64,000 nucleotides of DNA. Source: Merluccius polli (lineage: Eukaryota; Chordata; Actinopteri; Gadiformes; Merlucciidae). The stretch lies in the NCBI GenBank assembly GCA_030340625.1, contig JAOPHQ010005735.1, positions 36,001-100,000 on the forward strand. The letters are read 5' to 3'. The notes under the pieces were generated by a model. It saw only the letters and a program-made list of their open reading frames with translations. It had not been told where the DNA came from and searched no databases. Of this stretch, positions 1 to 11,566 are shown one piece after another (within the stretch, counting starts at the first letter, position 1; each line of letters opens with the position of its first letter). A program made the translations under genes and the position numbers.

Positions 1-1880
1 TGCCTACTACACACCATACTGATAACATGAACCATAGTCTGTCACATTACATCACGTTTTGGGGGAGTATGTTTTCAAACCCCAATGTTTTGATTTGTCC
101 ATTTTATTTCTGTATACCATGTCTGTGATCCCAGCTATTGTACTTCTAACACACTTAACTTGGAACCCTCGTTTTAAGGGAACGACTAAAGGGACACGGT
201 TGGAAACAAACCCTCTAAACTTAACCCTCTAAACTTAACCATCTAACCTAATGCCTAAACCCTCTAAACTTAACCATCTAACCTAATGCCTTAACCCTTT
301 AACCATCTAACCTAATGCCTTAACCCTCTAAACTTAACCATCTAACCTAATGCCTAAACCCTCTAAACTTAACCATCTAACCTAAAAACCTCTAAAATAC
401 CGACCCTAAACATCTCTAAAATGCCAAAACTCTCTAACCTAATACCTCAACTTAAAAATCTTTAAAATAGTACCTAATCTAATACCTAAACTTAATCATA
501 ACTCACTGTATACCTAAACACCGATAAACTTTACCATTTCAAAACTTAACTTCAAAATGATAGCTAAACCAAACGTGTTCCTTGGTCTCTCCCCTTTTTT
601 TCTCCCCTTTTTCTTTGTTGTTGGATTTTATTATGTGGAATTCAGTCGACTGTCGGTCTTAAGACTGTAATAACGATAAGGCTGCATGCTATGTAAATGT
701 ATACTTGCCTGTTTAGCCCCATGGCCATGATATTTCCATAACATTTAACTTTAACCATGTGCCTAGTATAACATCTTGCCAAAGGACTACAGTTGAAAAT
801 TAGCACATTTACAGAAATGTTGATTAATGTGCACTGTCCTTTAAATAAATAAATGAAATGAAACATTGTTTTGTAAGTGAAGTCTATGCTATCCATTGAA
901 GTATAGTAAACTTGGGTGCAGGTTGGCACCCCAGGTAATTAATGTGTGTTGGGGGGGGGGGGGAAGTATGAAACAAATTGATGTACAATATTTTCCTTTT
1001 TAATTAGATGTACTGATTGGTCAGAAATTACCAATTAATGTGGTGAAGTGATTGCCACTGCTCTCTCAAACTTGTAACAGCCAGAAGGAATATCTAAACA
1101 GTTTGTCTCGTCATTGTATAGCTAATTAAAACAAGATATTCAGATAAAGTCATGGAAAGACCAACTGAACACCAGGTCACTTAACCGTAGTGACTGACTG
1201 GGGCGAATTAAGATCGCTTTTGAGAATTTTGGGCATAAGATTAAATTATTCGATATGATTAATGACCAACATGCTATAGGAAAACGCTGTCCACGCAGAC
1301 TCGCCCTCTGGCTCTTGGCTAACCCTGCTTCCCTTGTTCCCGCCCTTCATCGCTGAAGGCCATTTTCCCTAGATACTCTTCTTTCTCCTCCTCTCTGATT
1401 GGCTGGGATGTCCTGGAAGACTTCTGGAATGATCTCCTGGATGAGCCTAATGCTCCGGGACAAAAGTGACATTTACTTTAGAAGAACATATAGAGGATGA
1501 GATTTGCATTGGCGATCTCTGAGGATTAACAACGAACCATGAAAGATGAGCCATGATGTCAGTGTTGCATCCTAGCCAGAGCCAAGTAAGAATGACGGTG
1601 ACTACTTGCTAGGACTGCAGGTTGAAAATGGGGACAAAGAACGGGGCTGTATGCTAAATTCAAATCAATAACTTTGATGAACTCAATTGTTAAAATACCT
1701 TTTTATGAAAATAACCTCATCCTAACCAAAGAACTCCACGACGTGATGTATTTTTAATTACTAGAAACACATTTTAATTAAATTGACGCTTTTTTTTTTT
1801 AATTACTAGAAACAATCAGTACAAATTAGACAAAGTATCTTGCCAAATAAACTGTGGTAGCAAATTAGGCTATTACTAGT
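1..1880. other. Gene-free left edge
   Basis: I find no supportable gene. The stretch is AT-rich intergenic DNA with one minisatellite (listed separately), a poly-G run near 950-963 and a poly-T run near 1790-1801. Short open frames here have no recognisable domains. Confidence 0.6.
200..500. repeat. Minisatellite, about 35-bp unit
   Basis: A degenerate tandem repeat in which CCCTCTAAACTTAACC is followed by ATCTAACCTAATGCC, about five or six times, decaying to the right. It has a superficial telomere-like CTAACC look but is not (TTAGGG)n. Confidence 0.8.
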
Positions 1881-1889
1881 TCAGTCCTT

Positions 1890-2336
1890 AGACCCATCCA
1901 TGCACACACACGCACACACACAATCCTGACACACATACACTCACCCATCCACACCAACACACACACACATCCTGACACACACATACACTCACCCATCCAC
2001 ACCAACACACACACATCCTGACACACACATACACTCATCCATCCATACCAACACACACACACATCCTGACACACACATACACTCACCCATCCACACCAAC
2101 ACACACACACACACCCTCCCACACACACACACACACACACACCTATCTGGACACACACACACGTGCCTATCAGGACACAAACACATGTGCACACACACAC
2201 ACACATGCCTATCTGGACACACACACGTGCCTATCCGGACACACACACGTGCCTATCCAGGCACACGCACACACACGTGCCTATCCGGACACACACACAC
2301 GTGCCTATCCGGACACACACACACACGTGCCTATCC

Positions 2337-2369
<33 letters not shown>

Positions 2370-2376
2370 CCTATCC

Positions 2377-2418
<42 letters not shown>

Positions 2419-2446
2419 CTATCCGGACACACACACACACACACAC
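1890..2446. repeat. CA-rich composite minisatellite
   Basis: (CA)n blocks alternate with two spacers: TCCTGACACACACATACACTC plus ACCCATCC on the left, and GTGCCTATCCGGACA on the right, the latter repeated about ten times. Open frames on both strands (H/T/P- or V/C/R-rich) are by-products of the repeat. It occupies the place where the C-terminal exon of the neighbouring Harbinger transposase would be expected. Confidence 0.9.
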
Positions 2447-2548
2447 GGAGAAGGCCATCAAACTCTCCTGTAATGTATAGTGGATACATTAGTGTATTAA
2501 AGGAGGGAGACAAGTGAATTATATTGTGCAAATCTTCAGGCTGCTTAC

Positions 2549-3674
2549 CACGTTGCAGTCTGTTGCTGAGGTTAGACTCTCGATAAATCCTGGCGTCGTG
2601 AACAGACCCAGGCCACTTGGCCTCCACATTCGAAATGATGTGTGCAGCATCACATATGATCTTGACAGTGCAGAGAATGACAGATGTTGGAACTATGATG
2701 CAGTCTTTAACATTTTGCTACAGTAGTCAATCTACATGTACCTGCACATTTATGCTGTGAATGGACTTCCTGTTCACATAATCGGCTTCATTATGTGAGG
2801 GAGCCGTGATGGGGATGTGTGTTCCATCAATGCTGCCAATCACACTGGGAAATCCTAAAGGAAATGAATATTACTAATCCCAGTCTGAGGTTGCAGCACA
2901 ATGTCATTAACAGAATATAATTGACAATTAATTTCACACATCCCTACATCATTCACCTGCAATCCTGTAGAACTCCTCCTTGATGGCTCTGACAGGTTTA
3001 TGTCCAGGGAAAACGATAAATATGGGTAAAAGCCGTTTCAGGGCGAGGCACACTTTTCTGACCACCCTGCATACGGTTGCCTTGCTCAAGTGCTCTGCAT
3101 CTCCGACATTGTATAAAAAACTTCCATTTGCAAAGAAACGCAGTGCAACACACAATATCTGCTGGGATGTGAGAGCACGACTACGGTTGGTAATGTTGGC
3201 AATGTAAGGACGGATTAGGTTGTGTATATAAATGATGGACTGTGAACAGGGCCGGACTAACGCACAGGCTAGATATGGCTGCAGCCTAGGGGCCCCACAT
3301 GTGCCAGCCTGCCAGGGGGCCCCCGATTGGCCAAAAAGAAAAAAAAAAGTTAACATTTACACGTCGACAATCGCGGCCCCCGTCAACTAGCACACACCCC
3401 CCCCACCCGCTCAACAAATCGCGCCACCCCGAGGCCGGTCCTTTATGGTGGGGGGTGGGGGGCCTACATCAACCTGCCTGCAGCCTAGGGGCCCCTGGCC
3501 ATCTTAATCCAGCCCTGACTGTGAAGTGAAACGGTACCGCTCAAAAAGAAAATGTTCCGGAAAAGCTAAAACATCTATGCGCGGTCTGATAACTCTCTCC
3601 GGACGAAGCTGTAATTCTCCGCGCAGTAATGCCGCACCTTCCTCCACGGGATCGTTTTCAAACGGACATGCCAT
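2549..3674 (-). pseudogene. HARBI1-like Harbinger transposase, truncated and interrupted
   Basis: PIF/Harbinger DDE transposase fragment. The frame opens at 3674 with MACPFENDP. It continues through the helix-turn-helix-like region (motifs ALTSQQILCVALRFFANGSF and LSKATVCRVVRKV) to a donor at 2957. A second exon (2742-2854) encodes VIGSIDGTHIPI with the first catalytic Asp. A third (2549-2660) encodes EAKWPGSVHDARI with the second Asp. The exon carrying the third acidic residue is missing and a CA minisatellite lies there instead. The first exon is split by a hAT MITE at 3247-3517. It therefore cannot make active transposase. An end-like sequence near 3998-4020 (GTGAAACGGACCCC) may be one terminus of the original element; that is inference. 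Confidence 0.88.
3247..3517. mobile_element. hAT-type MITE with perfect 8-bp target duplication
   Basis: A 271-bp element starting CAGGGCCGGACTAA and ending TTAATCCAGCCCTG, with imperfect terminal inverted repeats. The 8-bp direct repeat ACTGTGAA lies at 3239-3246 and 3518-3525, the size hAT transposition produces. Removing it restores the reading frame of the Harbinger transposase exon, so it is younger than that element. It contains G-rich and C-rich runs and no coding capacity. Confidence 0.9.
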
Positions 3675-3719
3675 GTTTGTAACAAAAGTCGCCTCCTACT
3701 GCGGCATGGACTTCGGATA

Positions 3720-4552
3720 AAGCCTACTGACTGACTGAATGAATGAGGAAATCAAATGGCGTGTGTGGCTGAAAGAGGGCGGAGACAGATTGATCCATTG
3801 AGTAAAACCTGGTCCCGACCAGGTTAGGTTCATAGAGTCTGTTACTACGGTAACTGACCGAGAGCGTAAGTTATCTCTCTCTGTGAAACAGGCTAGAGTT
3901 GCCCCTCTTTCTCTGGTTTGAGTTATCTCCCTTTGTGAAACGGAAAACTCAGCGTTTCCCTCATTTCAGGGTTAATAAACCCAGGGTTTTCACTAAACCT
4001 GCTTTGTGAAACGGACCCCTGGTGACTACATTTATTTCAAATTCGATCAAGAGACACATGAGCGTTTGGTGCCACAGTGATAGGGTTTACAGTGATTGGT
4101 TGTCTATAGTGCAACAACATTGTTTATGTGCCGCAAGCGTTTCAAAGGTGCCTTCAAAAAATACAGATGTAGGAAATTATTATTCATATTTTTTAAGTAA
4201 TGTCCCATTATATGTTCAATGAATGATATGTGTGTGACAAATAAGAGGGACAAATAAATGTCATGTCAAGTTCAACTTCACCACTCTGAGAATGTGTTTT
4301 GATTGGTTTCAGCTTTATATCATTAAATAACAATGTGATATTCCCAATAAAGAGGTCAAATGATTAATTTAAATAAGTTATGTATTTAAAGTGTAGGCTA
4401 TCCTGCCACACTGATACAAAGTGGTCAATGTAACATGAATGTGTGCTTTCTGAAAAAACATGAAATACAGTTAAGACTCCAGACAAGAAATCCTGGAATC
4501 AGGATCACTGCAAGGTATATAATAAATATATCTCTGTAAACTGAGGTTCACA
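3720..4552. other. Stretch between Harbinger remnant and gch gene
   Basis: No gene seen. The left part is probably the remaining end of the Harbinger element. The right part is AT-rich and lies downstream of the GTP cyclohydrolase stop codon, so it holds that gene's 3' UTR. A minus-strand AATAAA near 4031 is a possible but distant polyadenylation signal. Confidence 0.45.
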
Positions 4553-5888
4553 TCAGTGCTTCCTGATCAGAGACAGGAACTCTTCACGGGTCTTAGGGTC
4601 TTCCTGGAACGTCCCCAGCATGACACTTGTCACAGTCTTGCTGTTCATCTTCTGGACGCCTCTCATCACCATGCACATGTGACTGCAGTCCACAGAAAGA
4701 GACAGGTTCAGGTGAAGCTCCAAACATTCACTACATCCAACTACCCGAATAGTTCGCTGTAATAAACTGGACTACCAAACCAATGAGATTGAATAGGCTA
4801 CTCACGTTGCCTCAATCACCACGGCTACACCTGCGGGCTCCAGGGCCTCAGAAATAGCGGTTGCGATCTGTTTGCTTAACCGCTCCTGAACTGTACAAAA
4901 ACAACAATCCAATAATATGTACCACAAATTGGTTTCTTAAAAGATGAGAAATGAACATAAAATGTATAGTATTTTACCTTGAAGTCTCCTGCTGTAGATC
5001 TCAACAATTCTAAAAGGAAAAAAGAGAAGCATTGGAGAGTAAGATATTAAATACTACGATGAGACTCTTATGCTTTTAGAAATTGCACTTGTGTTTGTAT
5101 TCTTTTCTTCATCTCAAATTCCATCCCTTACCTGGCAAGCTTGCTCAGGCCCACCACTTTTTTGTTGGGGAGATATGCTATGTGAACCTTTAGTTGAAAA
5201 CAAAGATGTCACACATGAAACAAAAAAATAAATAGAAGAAAAAAATATATATTGCAGAGAGAGAGATTCTTGTATTAGTTAGTAGTTTTTACCTTGCCAA
5301 AGAAAGGCACCAGGTGATGTTCACAGAGAGAGAACAAGTCAATGTCTTTGACAATGACCATCTCGTCATGGTTTTCATCGAAGATGGCGTCGTTTAGGAT
5401 TTCTGTGAAGCGATGTAATAAGTCAACCATGGATTTAAGATGCTATTTATCAAAGAATAGCGACCGAGGCGGCGCCAAATGCTCTGCACGTTTTACGCGC
5501 CTTCTTATAGCTACAGGAGTCCGACCTTTATAAATAACTGCTATTCAACAGTCTAGCCATTTAGTCTTCAGGCTTTTTATTTTATTTGTCTTACCAAAAT
5601 AATCATGAACTCACCTTGGGTCGTCTCGTGGTAGCCTTTGGTGAGGAACTGCATCGCCTTGGCGGCGCGCAGCGGCGTGCGCAGGAGCCCCTCTCGGTCC
5701 ACGTCCTCCCCGAGCTCCGTCAGCACCGTACTGTATGCGCGCTGGATGCTGGAGAGCTTGGACCGGGTCTCCGTCTCTCCGGCCCGTCCACCCTCCTCCT
5801 CCTCCTGGACGTGGAGGTCGGCGTTGAACCCGTTCTGGTACTCGGCGACGTGTTTTCCGTTCGTCTCGGAGGCGGTGCGGTATTCCAT
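4553..5888 (-). CDS. gch1: GTP cyclohydrolase I (six exons, complete)
   Basis: Converts GTP to 7,8-dihydroneopterin triphosphate, the first and rate-limiting step of tetrahydrobiopterin and pteridine-pigment synthesis, as a cytosolic decamer. Exons (descending): 5615-5888, 5293-5402, 5132-5187, 4978-5009, 4806-4890, 4553-4682. All junctions are GT-AG and in phase, giving 228 residues (human GCH1 is 250). The first exon holds the variable N-terminus and the motif GLLRTPLRAAKAMQFLTKGY. The second has CEHHLVPFFGK, with the zinc-binding Cys and catalytic His. Later exons give LARIVEIYSRRLQ, QERLSKQIA, VIEATHMCMVMRGVQK (second zinc Cys) and the end FLSLIRKH. Start 5888 is the first ATG with a family-like N-terminus. 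No truncation is seen. Teleosts carry gch1 and the pigment-cell paralogue gch2; I cannot separate them from sequence alone. Confidence 0.95.
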
Positions 5889-5959
5889 GTCGACGATTTG
5901 GTTGCGATCGCGTTTTTGGTGGATGGTGTATTTGGTGAGACCTTTGCGAAAACTAAACG

Positions 5960-6045
5960 GGAGATGCCTTTTAAAGGCTCAGAGGCGCACCTTCCGCCGA
6001 GTAGCTCGGAGCCACACACACACACACACGCGCGCGCGCGCACAG
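5960..6045 (-). promoter_or_regulatory. Candidate gch core promoter with Z-DNA-prone tract
   Basis: A TTTAAA box inside a short palindrome (CCTTTTAAAGG, 5970-5980) sits about 85 bp upstream of the ATG. At 6013-6042 there is a strictly alternating purine-pyrimidine run, (CA)n passing into (CG)n, in CpG-rich DNA. The placement suggests promoter or 5' UTR, but no transcription start can be read from the sequence. Confidence 0.4.
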
Positions 6046-6444
6046 GAGAACATCGCGGAGCAGCTGACGGCCACGATAAATCGATTCCATGGAAAATAGC
6101 CGCGATTGTATACAGCAAAAGGCCAGGCGTGGGGCCGGCTGTGTGACTTTAGTGGGTCCCATGGTCTGCTCCTCCATCGTCAGCCAAGACATTACAGTTC
6201 ATGGCATGAGGTCGAGATGGTCGAAAATGAAAGGTGTGCAAAGAAAAGGGTGACAAGTTGAAACGAGATGGATTTTTTTGTTGTTGTTGGGTACAACGTG
6301 AGATCAAATATTCAACAATATAGGCTATCGTTTTTCAAAGTTTGATCCGAGGGCCCTCTTATATAGAGTGTGTATCTTGGTGTATCTTACTGACACACAT
6401 TTACCCACAGAAGACTGTGAGAACAATTTATTTTCTCATATTCA

Positions 6445-6476
6445 TAGGAGTCACTTGACCAGTCAAGTGACTCCTA
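6445..6476. promoter_or_regulatory. Perfect 15-bp inverted repeat with 2-bp loop
   Basis: TAGGAGTCACTTGAC, CA, GTCAAGTGACTCCTA: no mismatch in 15 bp arms. The arms contain head-to-head CACTTGA/TCAAGTG, the core recognised by NK2-class homeodomains, and TGACT half-sites. It is about 560 bp upstream of the gch start codon. A regulatory role is inference; a transposon footprint or hairpin is equally possible. Confidence 0.6.
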
Positions 6477-7215
6477 CTCAATTACTCTTTTGCATAGTTG
6501 ATTTCCATGGATGATGCAGCTCCTCATGTTGATAGAATGTGTATGATGAATGACATTTTACAGTTGGGTAACACTTTATAATAAGGTGCCATAATAGCAA
6601 TCTAGTCAATACCTAACCCTTTGTTAATATTTGTTAATTGTTACTAAAATGTCTATTTGGCACAAGTTAATAGTTTTTTCATCATTAATTAAATATTAGT
6701 TGTTTGAATAAAATCTGTATGTTAATGTTTTAACAAATAGAAAATAATCTATTAACTGATTTTGTATTAATATTTGTTGACTGATAAGTATATATATTTA
6801 GCCACAAGATGTCGCACTAGAGCACCAGCATCTCAAACCACAACAATTGGGTGTTCTTTACCTTCTTAACTCATGTCATGCACGGCGTGTGTGTTATCAT
6901 GAACGGACCGGACACCAAAAAAAGAAAATGGAAGCTCAGATTACAACACACACAGAGGGAGGCTGACGTCATTCTCTGGTCAGGACGCCATTACTCCACT
7001 ATATCTCTACATAGCCAATAGTTGTTTGCTGCTATATTAATGTTCAGCATATCGTCTATAGCCCCTTTAAAGAGATTATTTACATTTGGAATTAATGACG
7101 TCGTCTTCGTCAGATTAAGTGGGGCGTCCCACTGCCTTGAACCTTTTCACACAGATGCTTCATTAGTTTGGTTCAGAGGAAGCATCAATTGGCTCAATTG
7201 CGAAAGACCCGCACG

Positions 7216-7322
7216 CACACACACACACACACACATAGGCATGCACTCATTCACGCACACACACACACACACACACACAAGCACCTACTGACACATGCAC
7301 GCACGCATGCACGCACACACAC
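7216..7322. repeat. (CA)n/(CACG)n microsatellite
   Basis: Interrupted CA dinucleotide and ACGC tetranucleotide runs. The open frames across it are repeat by-products. Confidence 0.9.
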
Positions 7323-8714
7323 AAACTTACTACTCACTCATATTGTAATAATAACTATAATAATAGCTATAACCTTCAGAATGAAGCCCTGCACTGCTTT
7401 TACTTGTAATGAAACACTTGTCATCGACACTCTCTCAGGCTGCTTGTTAACACAATAAACACATTTATTATAGAGTAGAGGACAGCCTCGACAGGAGAAA
7501 TGCATTGACATTTGCAGCACTTAGGCCTGAGGATGGACCTCAAAATCGCATATCCCCCCCAAAAAAAGGAAAAGCACAACATGGCAACAATCACCCTGCG
7601 AAACATTTATCAGGAACAAAACCGCATATAACACAGGCTGGGACAGAGAGGCTAAGCACTGTCAACATTACAGCTTCAACATCTGTTTCTCATTAAAAAA
7701 AAAGATTTGAAATGTCCTTATCATTTCAGCATTCATTAAATGTCACATTAAGCAGCAAAGCCTATGGCCAATGCATAAAGACTAAACAAGTCGGTGTTGC
7801 TTATGATTTGGTTACCAACGCATTTTCATTCACACTTGACTGGCCTTTTTAAAGTCGACCATTGTCAACTTTTTAGAAAACGTTTCCCAAGCTGGCGAAA
7901 GTCAGAGTTTTAGAAACCATGAGTGTGCTTGAGAAAGACAGTGGGCTGTGCTCATTCTAAACTCCATACTAAAAGTATGTGTGTGTGTGTGTGTGTGTGC
8001 GTGTATGTGTGCTTGCGTGCATACATGTGCATGTGTAATTAACACAGTGTGCTTCATGTTGTGCATTAGATTTACAGCATTAGGTCATTGCGTCCACCGG
8101 CTGAAAGCATGTGTGTGGCTTTTTTGAGCACCAGATGAGAACTGAAAAGCTTTGTGTTGTTTTGGGTGTTAGACATTGGATCATGACTTGCATTGTGCAA
8201 GTTTTGCACCAGCTTATGTGAACAAAAAAGATTCTCGCAAATTGATTTCTAGCAAAAATTGAAAGGGGAAAACTACAAAGTACTTTTTTGTGTTAAAAGT
8301 TTACAGATTGGATGATTGCTCTTGTAGATCGACGGACTCCATCAGGATAAACTTCAGTTCATCAATTTAAAAAAAGAAATGCAGTGCCTGATGCGTGTTT
8401 GTTTTCATGACAGCATGCAGTTGCTTTGTGGAATGCGTGTCATAAATTGCACAGACACACACAATGTAAAGCGCGTGTGCAGCGTGCCATCCCACCCCTC
8501 TACATTCTGTCATTATCAGTAAGATTACAAAAGGATTTCAAGAGATAAACTAATATAACACATAAATGATAACTTGAAGGAGAAATATTGTGTTTTTCTA
8601 TACATTTGTTGTCACCATGATCTCAGACTATTCTGAAACTGAAAGAAAATTAAAAGTAACCACAGACAACTATCTCACTGAGTTCGAAATTTCATCCGTT
8701 CATACATTCACATC

Positions 8715-8905
8715 TTCTCCTACAAGAATCATAGTGGCAAGGGTGTTCGACTTCCATCCGTAAGGTACTGGGTTCAATCCCTAATATCTGCAGCATACCT
8801 GTAGAGGTCTTTGACCCCCTACCTGCTACTTCTAATGACATGTATCAGAATTAACTGTAAAGTCACTTTGGATAAAAGCATCTGCTAAATTACTACATAG
8901 TAAAT
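8715..8905 (+). mobile_element. tRNA-derived SINE with L2-type 3' tail
   Basis: The 5' part has a pol III box-A-like AGTGGCAAGGG and box B GGTTCAATCCC at about 8771-8781, as in tRNA-derived SINEs. The 3' end reads GTCACTTTGGATAAAAGC then ATCTGCTAAAT, the 3' tail shared with fish L2/CR1-type LINEs. The L2 copy at the right edge of this window ends with a closely related tail (about 63918-63950). Confidence 0.8.
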
Positions 8906-9541
8906 AACTTAAGTCATATTTCCCATGGCCCATACAAAATATTAGAGTGCTTATCGGTTTCCACTAGGAATATGTGCAACCACAAAACTACCACCGGCAC
9001 AATATGTCGCTGTTATGGTTTGTGGCCTGTGTTAAAATGGCACTTTATCAGGACAACGGGTCTTCATGTTGAGACATTTTACTTCAACAGATCTAGGTTC
9101 TACTCAGAATGGTCTGAGATCATGAGGAAACAGCAGGGTTTCTTTAAAAGTGAGTTATTCCCCACGACGAAGTAGAAAGTCCTACTTCGGGGACCATTTA
9201 CAATAGGTTTGCACAGGAAAAATGGGGTTACAAATGGTTATAAAAGAAGGTACGTCTGTTGGTAAAGCAAGGTCTTTAAGAAGAGATCAGAGTTCTGTGC
9301 TCCTTTGGTTGTAAACTTCAAACCCAGTGCTAAACAGTAGCAGAGCTATGGCAATTCATTTTTCTTCTTGAGAGCGAGAAAGAAGGCAACTCAGCCCCTT
9401 CAACTGTCATTTTATGTCCTTAACCATTTTGCACTCTGCCAGGAGGCTTCCTATTGTCTGTAATTGGCCTGGTTTCTCCCTCTGTTTGGTTAACGTCTGG
9501 CGGAGAACCGGCGCGCTGGGCTCAGGGTGACTGCTTCCTCA

Positions 9542-10541
9542 TCAAGTGATGAGGCAGCAGTTGATGCAGCGCGGGCCCAGTCTCCTCTTCAGTGCACCCT
9601 TCTTCCTCTTGGGGGTGAGGATGGCGATGATGGCCTCGTCGAACACCGTCTTCAGGCCCTTCTGCGTCAAGGCTGAGCACTCCACGTAGCAACACGCTCC
9701 AATCTGACGGGGTAGCCGGAGAACAAAAGTGTGAATTGCCAGATACAAGGTCAATGTGCAGTTAGCGATGATCAAAGTCAGCTTAACGAGAGCTATATGC
9801 TGTATAAGGGTCCCTTATATGGCATATGCTAATTAGCGTGTTAGTAACTTCCTGTGCCTCTCTGTTGCTCAATACTAATATGTTTTGGGACGGAGCGATG
9901 GAAGTCTGCAGCATTTAAGCTGGGCCGTCTCTTTGCCAGAAACACTAGACAGACAATGTAAAACACATTGCATTTCATTGTTGATCTATTCATTCATTGT
10001 GAATGTCGACAATAACAAAAGTAGAATTACCCCGGTCACATCCGCCTTCGGTATGTGAAAACCCAATGTACAACTTTAGAGATGGCGTCTCCATCTACTC
10101 ATTTCAAAACATTTTATATTTGTATTCATAACCTTTTAACAGACTCACTATGTGCAGCACTTGTGGTGTTGAGGTCTTGAAAAGTGCTATAGAAATTCAA
10201 TTCATTATACTGTATATGAATGTGTGGACCAGAAATGTGTGAGTTCATCCAAGGCGCCCACAAAGCCCAGCTATGTAAGGTCATTCCCTGAATAATACAG
10301 TCACATTTGTGCAGAACAGACCCAGGAGTCCTGACTACACTGGAGAGCATTGCTATCATTAATGTTGCCCTACAATAGGCCTAATCCACTGAGCCACTAT
10401 CTAAACAGTAGCTGGGTGGGGGAGCAGAATGGTTACAGTCCCACCTCCTTTGCCAGCTTCTGTCCTTGTTCAGTGGCAATGGGCTTCTCCTTCATGTCAT
10501 TTAGTTTGGCAATGGTCTTGGGATCATCTCGGAGGTCAATC
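9542..10541 (-). pseudogene. rhoq: RhoQ/TC10-like GTPase, last two exons, one frameshifted
   Basis: Small Rho-family GTPase (membrane traffic, Cdc42 subfamily). The last exon, 9542-9703, is intact: IGACCYVECSALTQKGLKTV, then FDEAIIAILTP, a basic stretch and the RHOQ-type tail CINCCLIT with its prenylation box. The preceding exon, 10445-10541, encodes IDLRDDPKTIAKL, then NDMKEKPIATEQGQKLAKE. Its minus strand carries one extra A in an A-run near 10499-10503, which shifts the frame and creates an immediate TGA. Both exon borders sit where Cdc42-family genes have them. I found no exons for the P-loop, switch I or switch II up to the ccdc141 end at 22.5 kb, an interval now full of transposons. Either a decayed gene, or a live one with an assembly error and exons I failed to see. 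RHOJ is less likely from the tail. Confidence 0.82.
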
Positions 10542-10769
10542 TGAAATATATAAAACAAAAACATGTATAACCCACATGGGCATATGTGCAGAATGATCCT
10601 TAAAGGTGCTGTAGGTGAGATTCGAGAGTTGTAGAGAGACAGCAGAAAAAAGTGGAAGAGAGCAAGATTTTTAAACTAAACAACCAAAAAAACCTCCCCT
10701 CCATGTCTGCTTCCTCCCTCCCTACGATTCTCGTCGTCTTGAACTGACATCGACAAACTACCTTCCGCC

Positions 10770-11566
10770 TTAAGGCCGCAGTATACTCGCCGTTCCCAAG
10801 CTGTCGCGCGACATTGTGACGTCAAAATGACGTCGATCTCGCCGGCGCGACATCTTAGCCCGGTCGCGCCGTGTCACGCACCTCTCCTTTTTTTTTCCTT
10901 TTTTTCAGCGGCGCGCGACAAAGCGGAAACAGAAACACGGACGAGTTCGAAAGGCACATTTTAATGTGCCTTATTGCTAAGGCTTCTTTCTTTAGATGTT
11001 CTATTTTATTGTGTGGTGTAGGCCTATATTTTATCGCTAATAAACTGTGGTTTTACGTAAGTGCTGTCTACTGTTGTTGTGGTCAAAGACGAGTGAAATT
11101 ACGTGGCTGAAAAACTATCTCAAAGCGACATTAAATTATAAAATACAATTATATAAAATAATCATTAAGTTATTAAGATAGATGCTTACAAACACTATTC
11201 ATATGAGAACTGCTGCCATACACTGGACTGTTGATGGCTGACCAGGTGTGGCGGTGATGTAGAATAATAGCAATGTAAAGCAATAGACATAATGCTGTAT
11301 AGTGAGAGACATCCCGGTGAACTAAACCTTAACTGAATATCTAATGATGTGTAAGAAATTAAAGACACGGGTACCAGCATAGACGATGTCTATGTGTACC
11401 AGTATTAGTATAGTCGGTAGCCTTTCCTCAGTGGCGCCACCTCTGTTCAGGAGAAGACTGCAACTAGTGTCGCGGCCACCAGCGTGAGTATAAATAGTCA
11501 CGGCGCTCCCGTGACGTCACAATGGCGCACAACAGCTTGGGAACGGCGAGTATACTGCGGCCTTAA
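10770..11566. mobile_element. TTAA-flanked non-autonomous DNA transposon
   Basis: Long terminal inverted repeats begin GGCCGCAGTATACTCGCCGT at 10774 and end with the complement at 11562. Both are flanked by TTAA (10770-10773 and 11563-11566), the duplication typical of piggyBac-type insertion. Similarity continues inward with AACAGCTTGGG/CCCAAGCTGT and CGTCA-rich DNA. The 789-bp interior has no transposase. It has split an older hAT/CGGBP1-like sequence. Confidence 0.88.

Larger units (their letters stand above)
6150..8700. other. Gene-free interval upstream of gch
   Basis: No coding exon recognised. It contains an AT-rich segment near 6560-6790 opening with GGGTAACACTTTATAATAAG, which looks like a dispersed element end. 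It also has (CA)n around 7216-7322 and (GT)n around 7978-8000. Confidence 0.55.

Noticed and set aside
200..480. Possible telomeric array
   Set aside because: The unit is about 35 bp and not TTAGGG; only a chance CTAACC resemblance.
1865..2446. CRISPR-like array because of regular direct repeats
   Set aside because: Spacers are themselves CA repeats and the genome is a vertebrate; this is a minisatellite.
1865..2517. Open frames rich in Cys/Val or His/Thr over the CA arrays
   Set aside because: Pure by-products of the CA and CCTATCCGGACA repeats; the same applies at 22.4, 49.9, 54.1, 58.4 and 60.1 kb.
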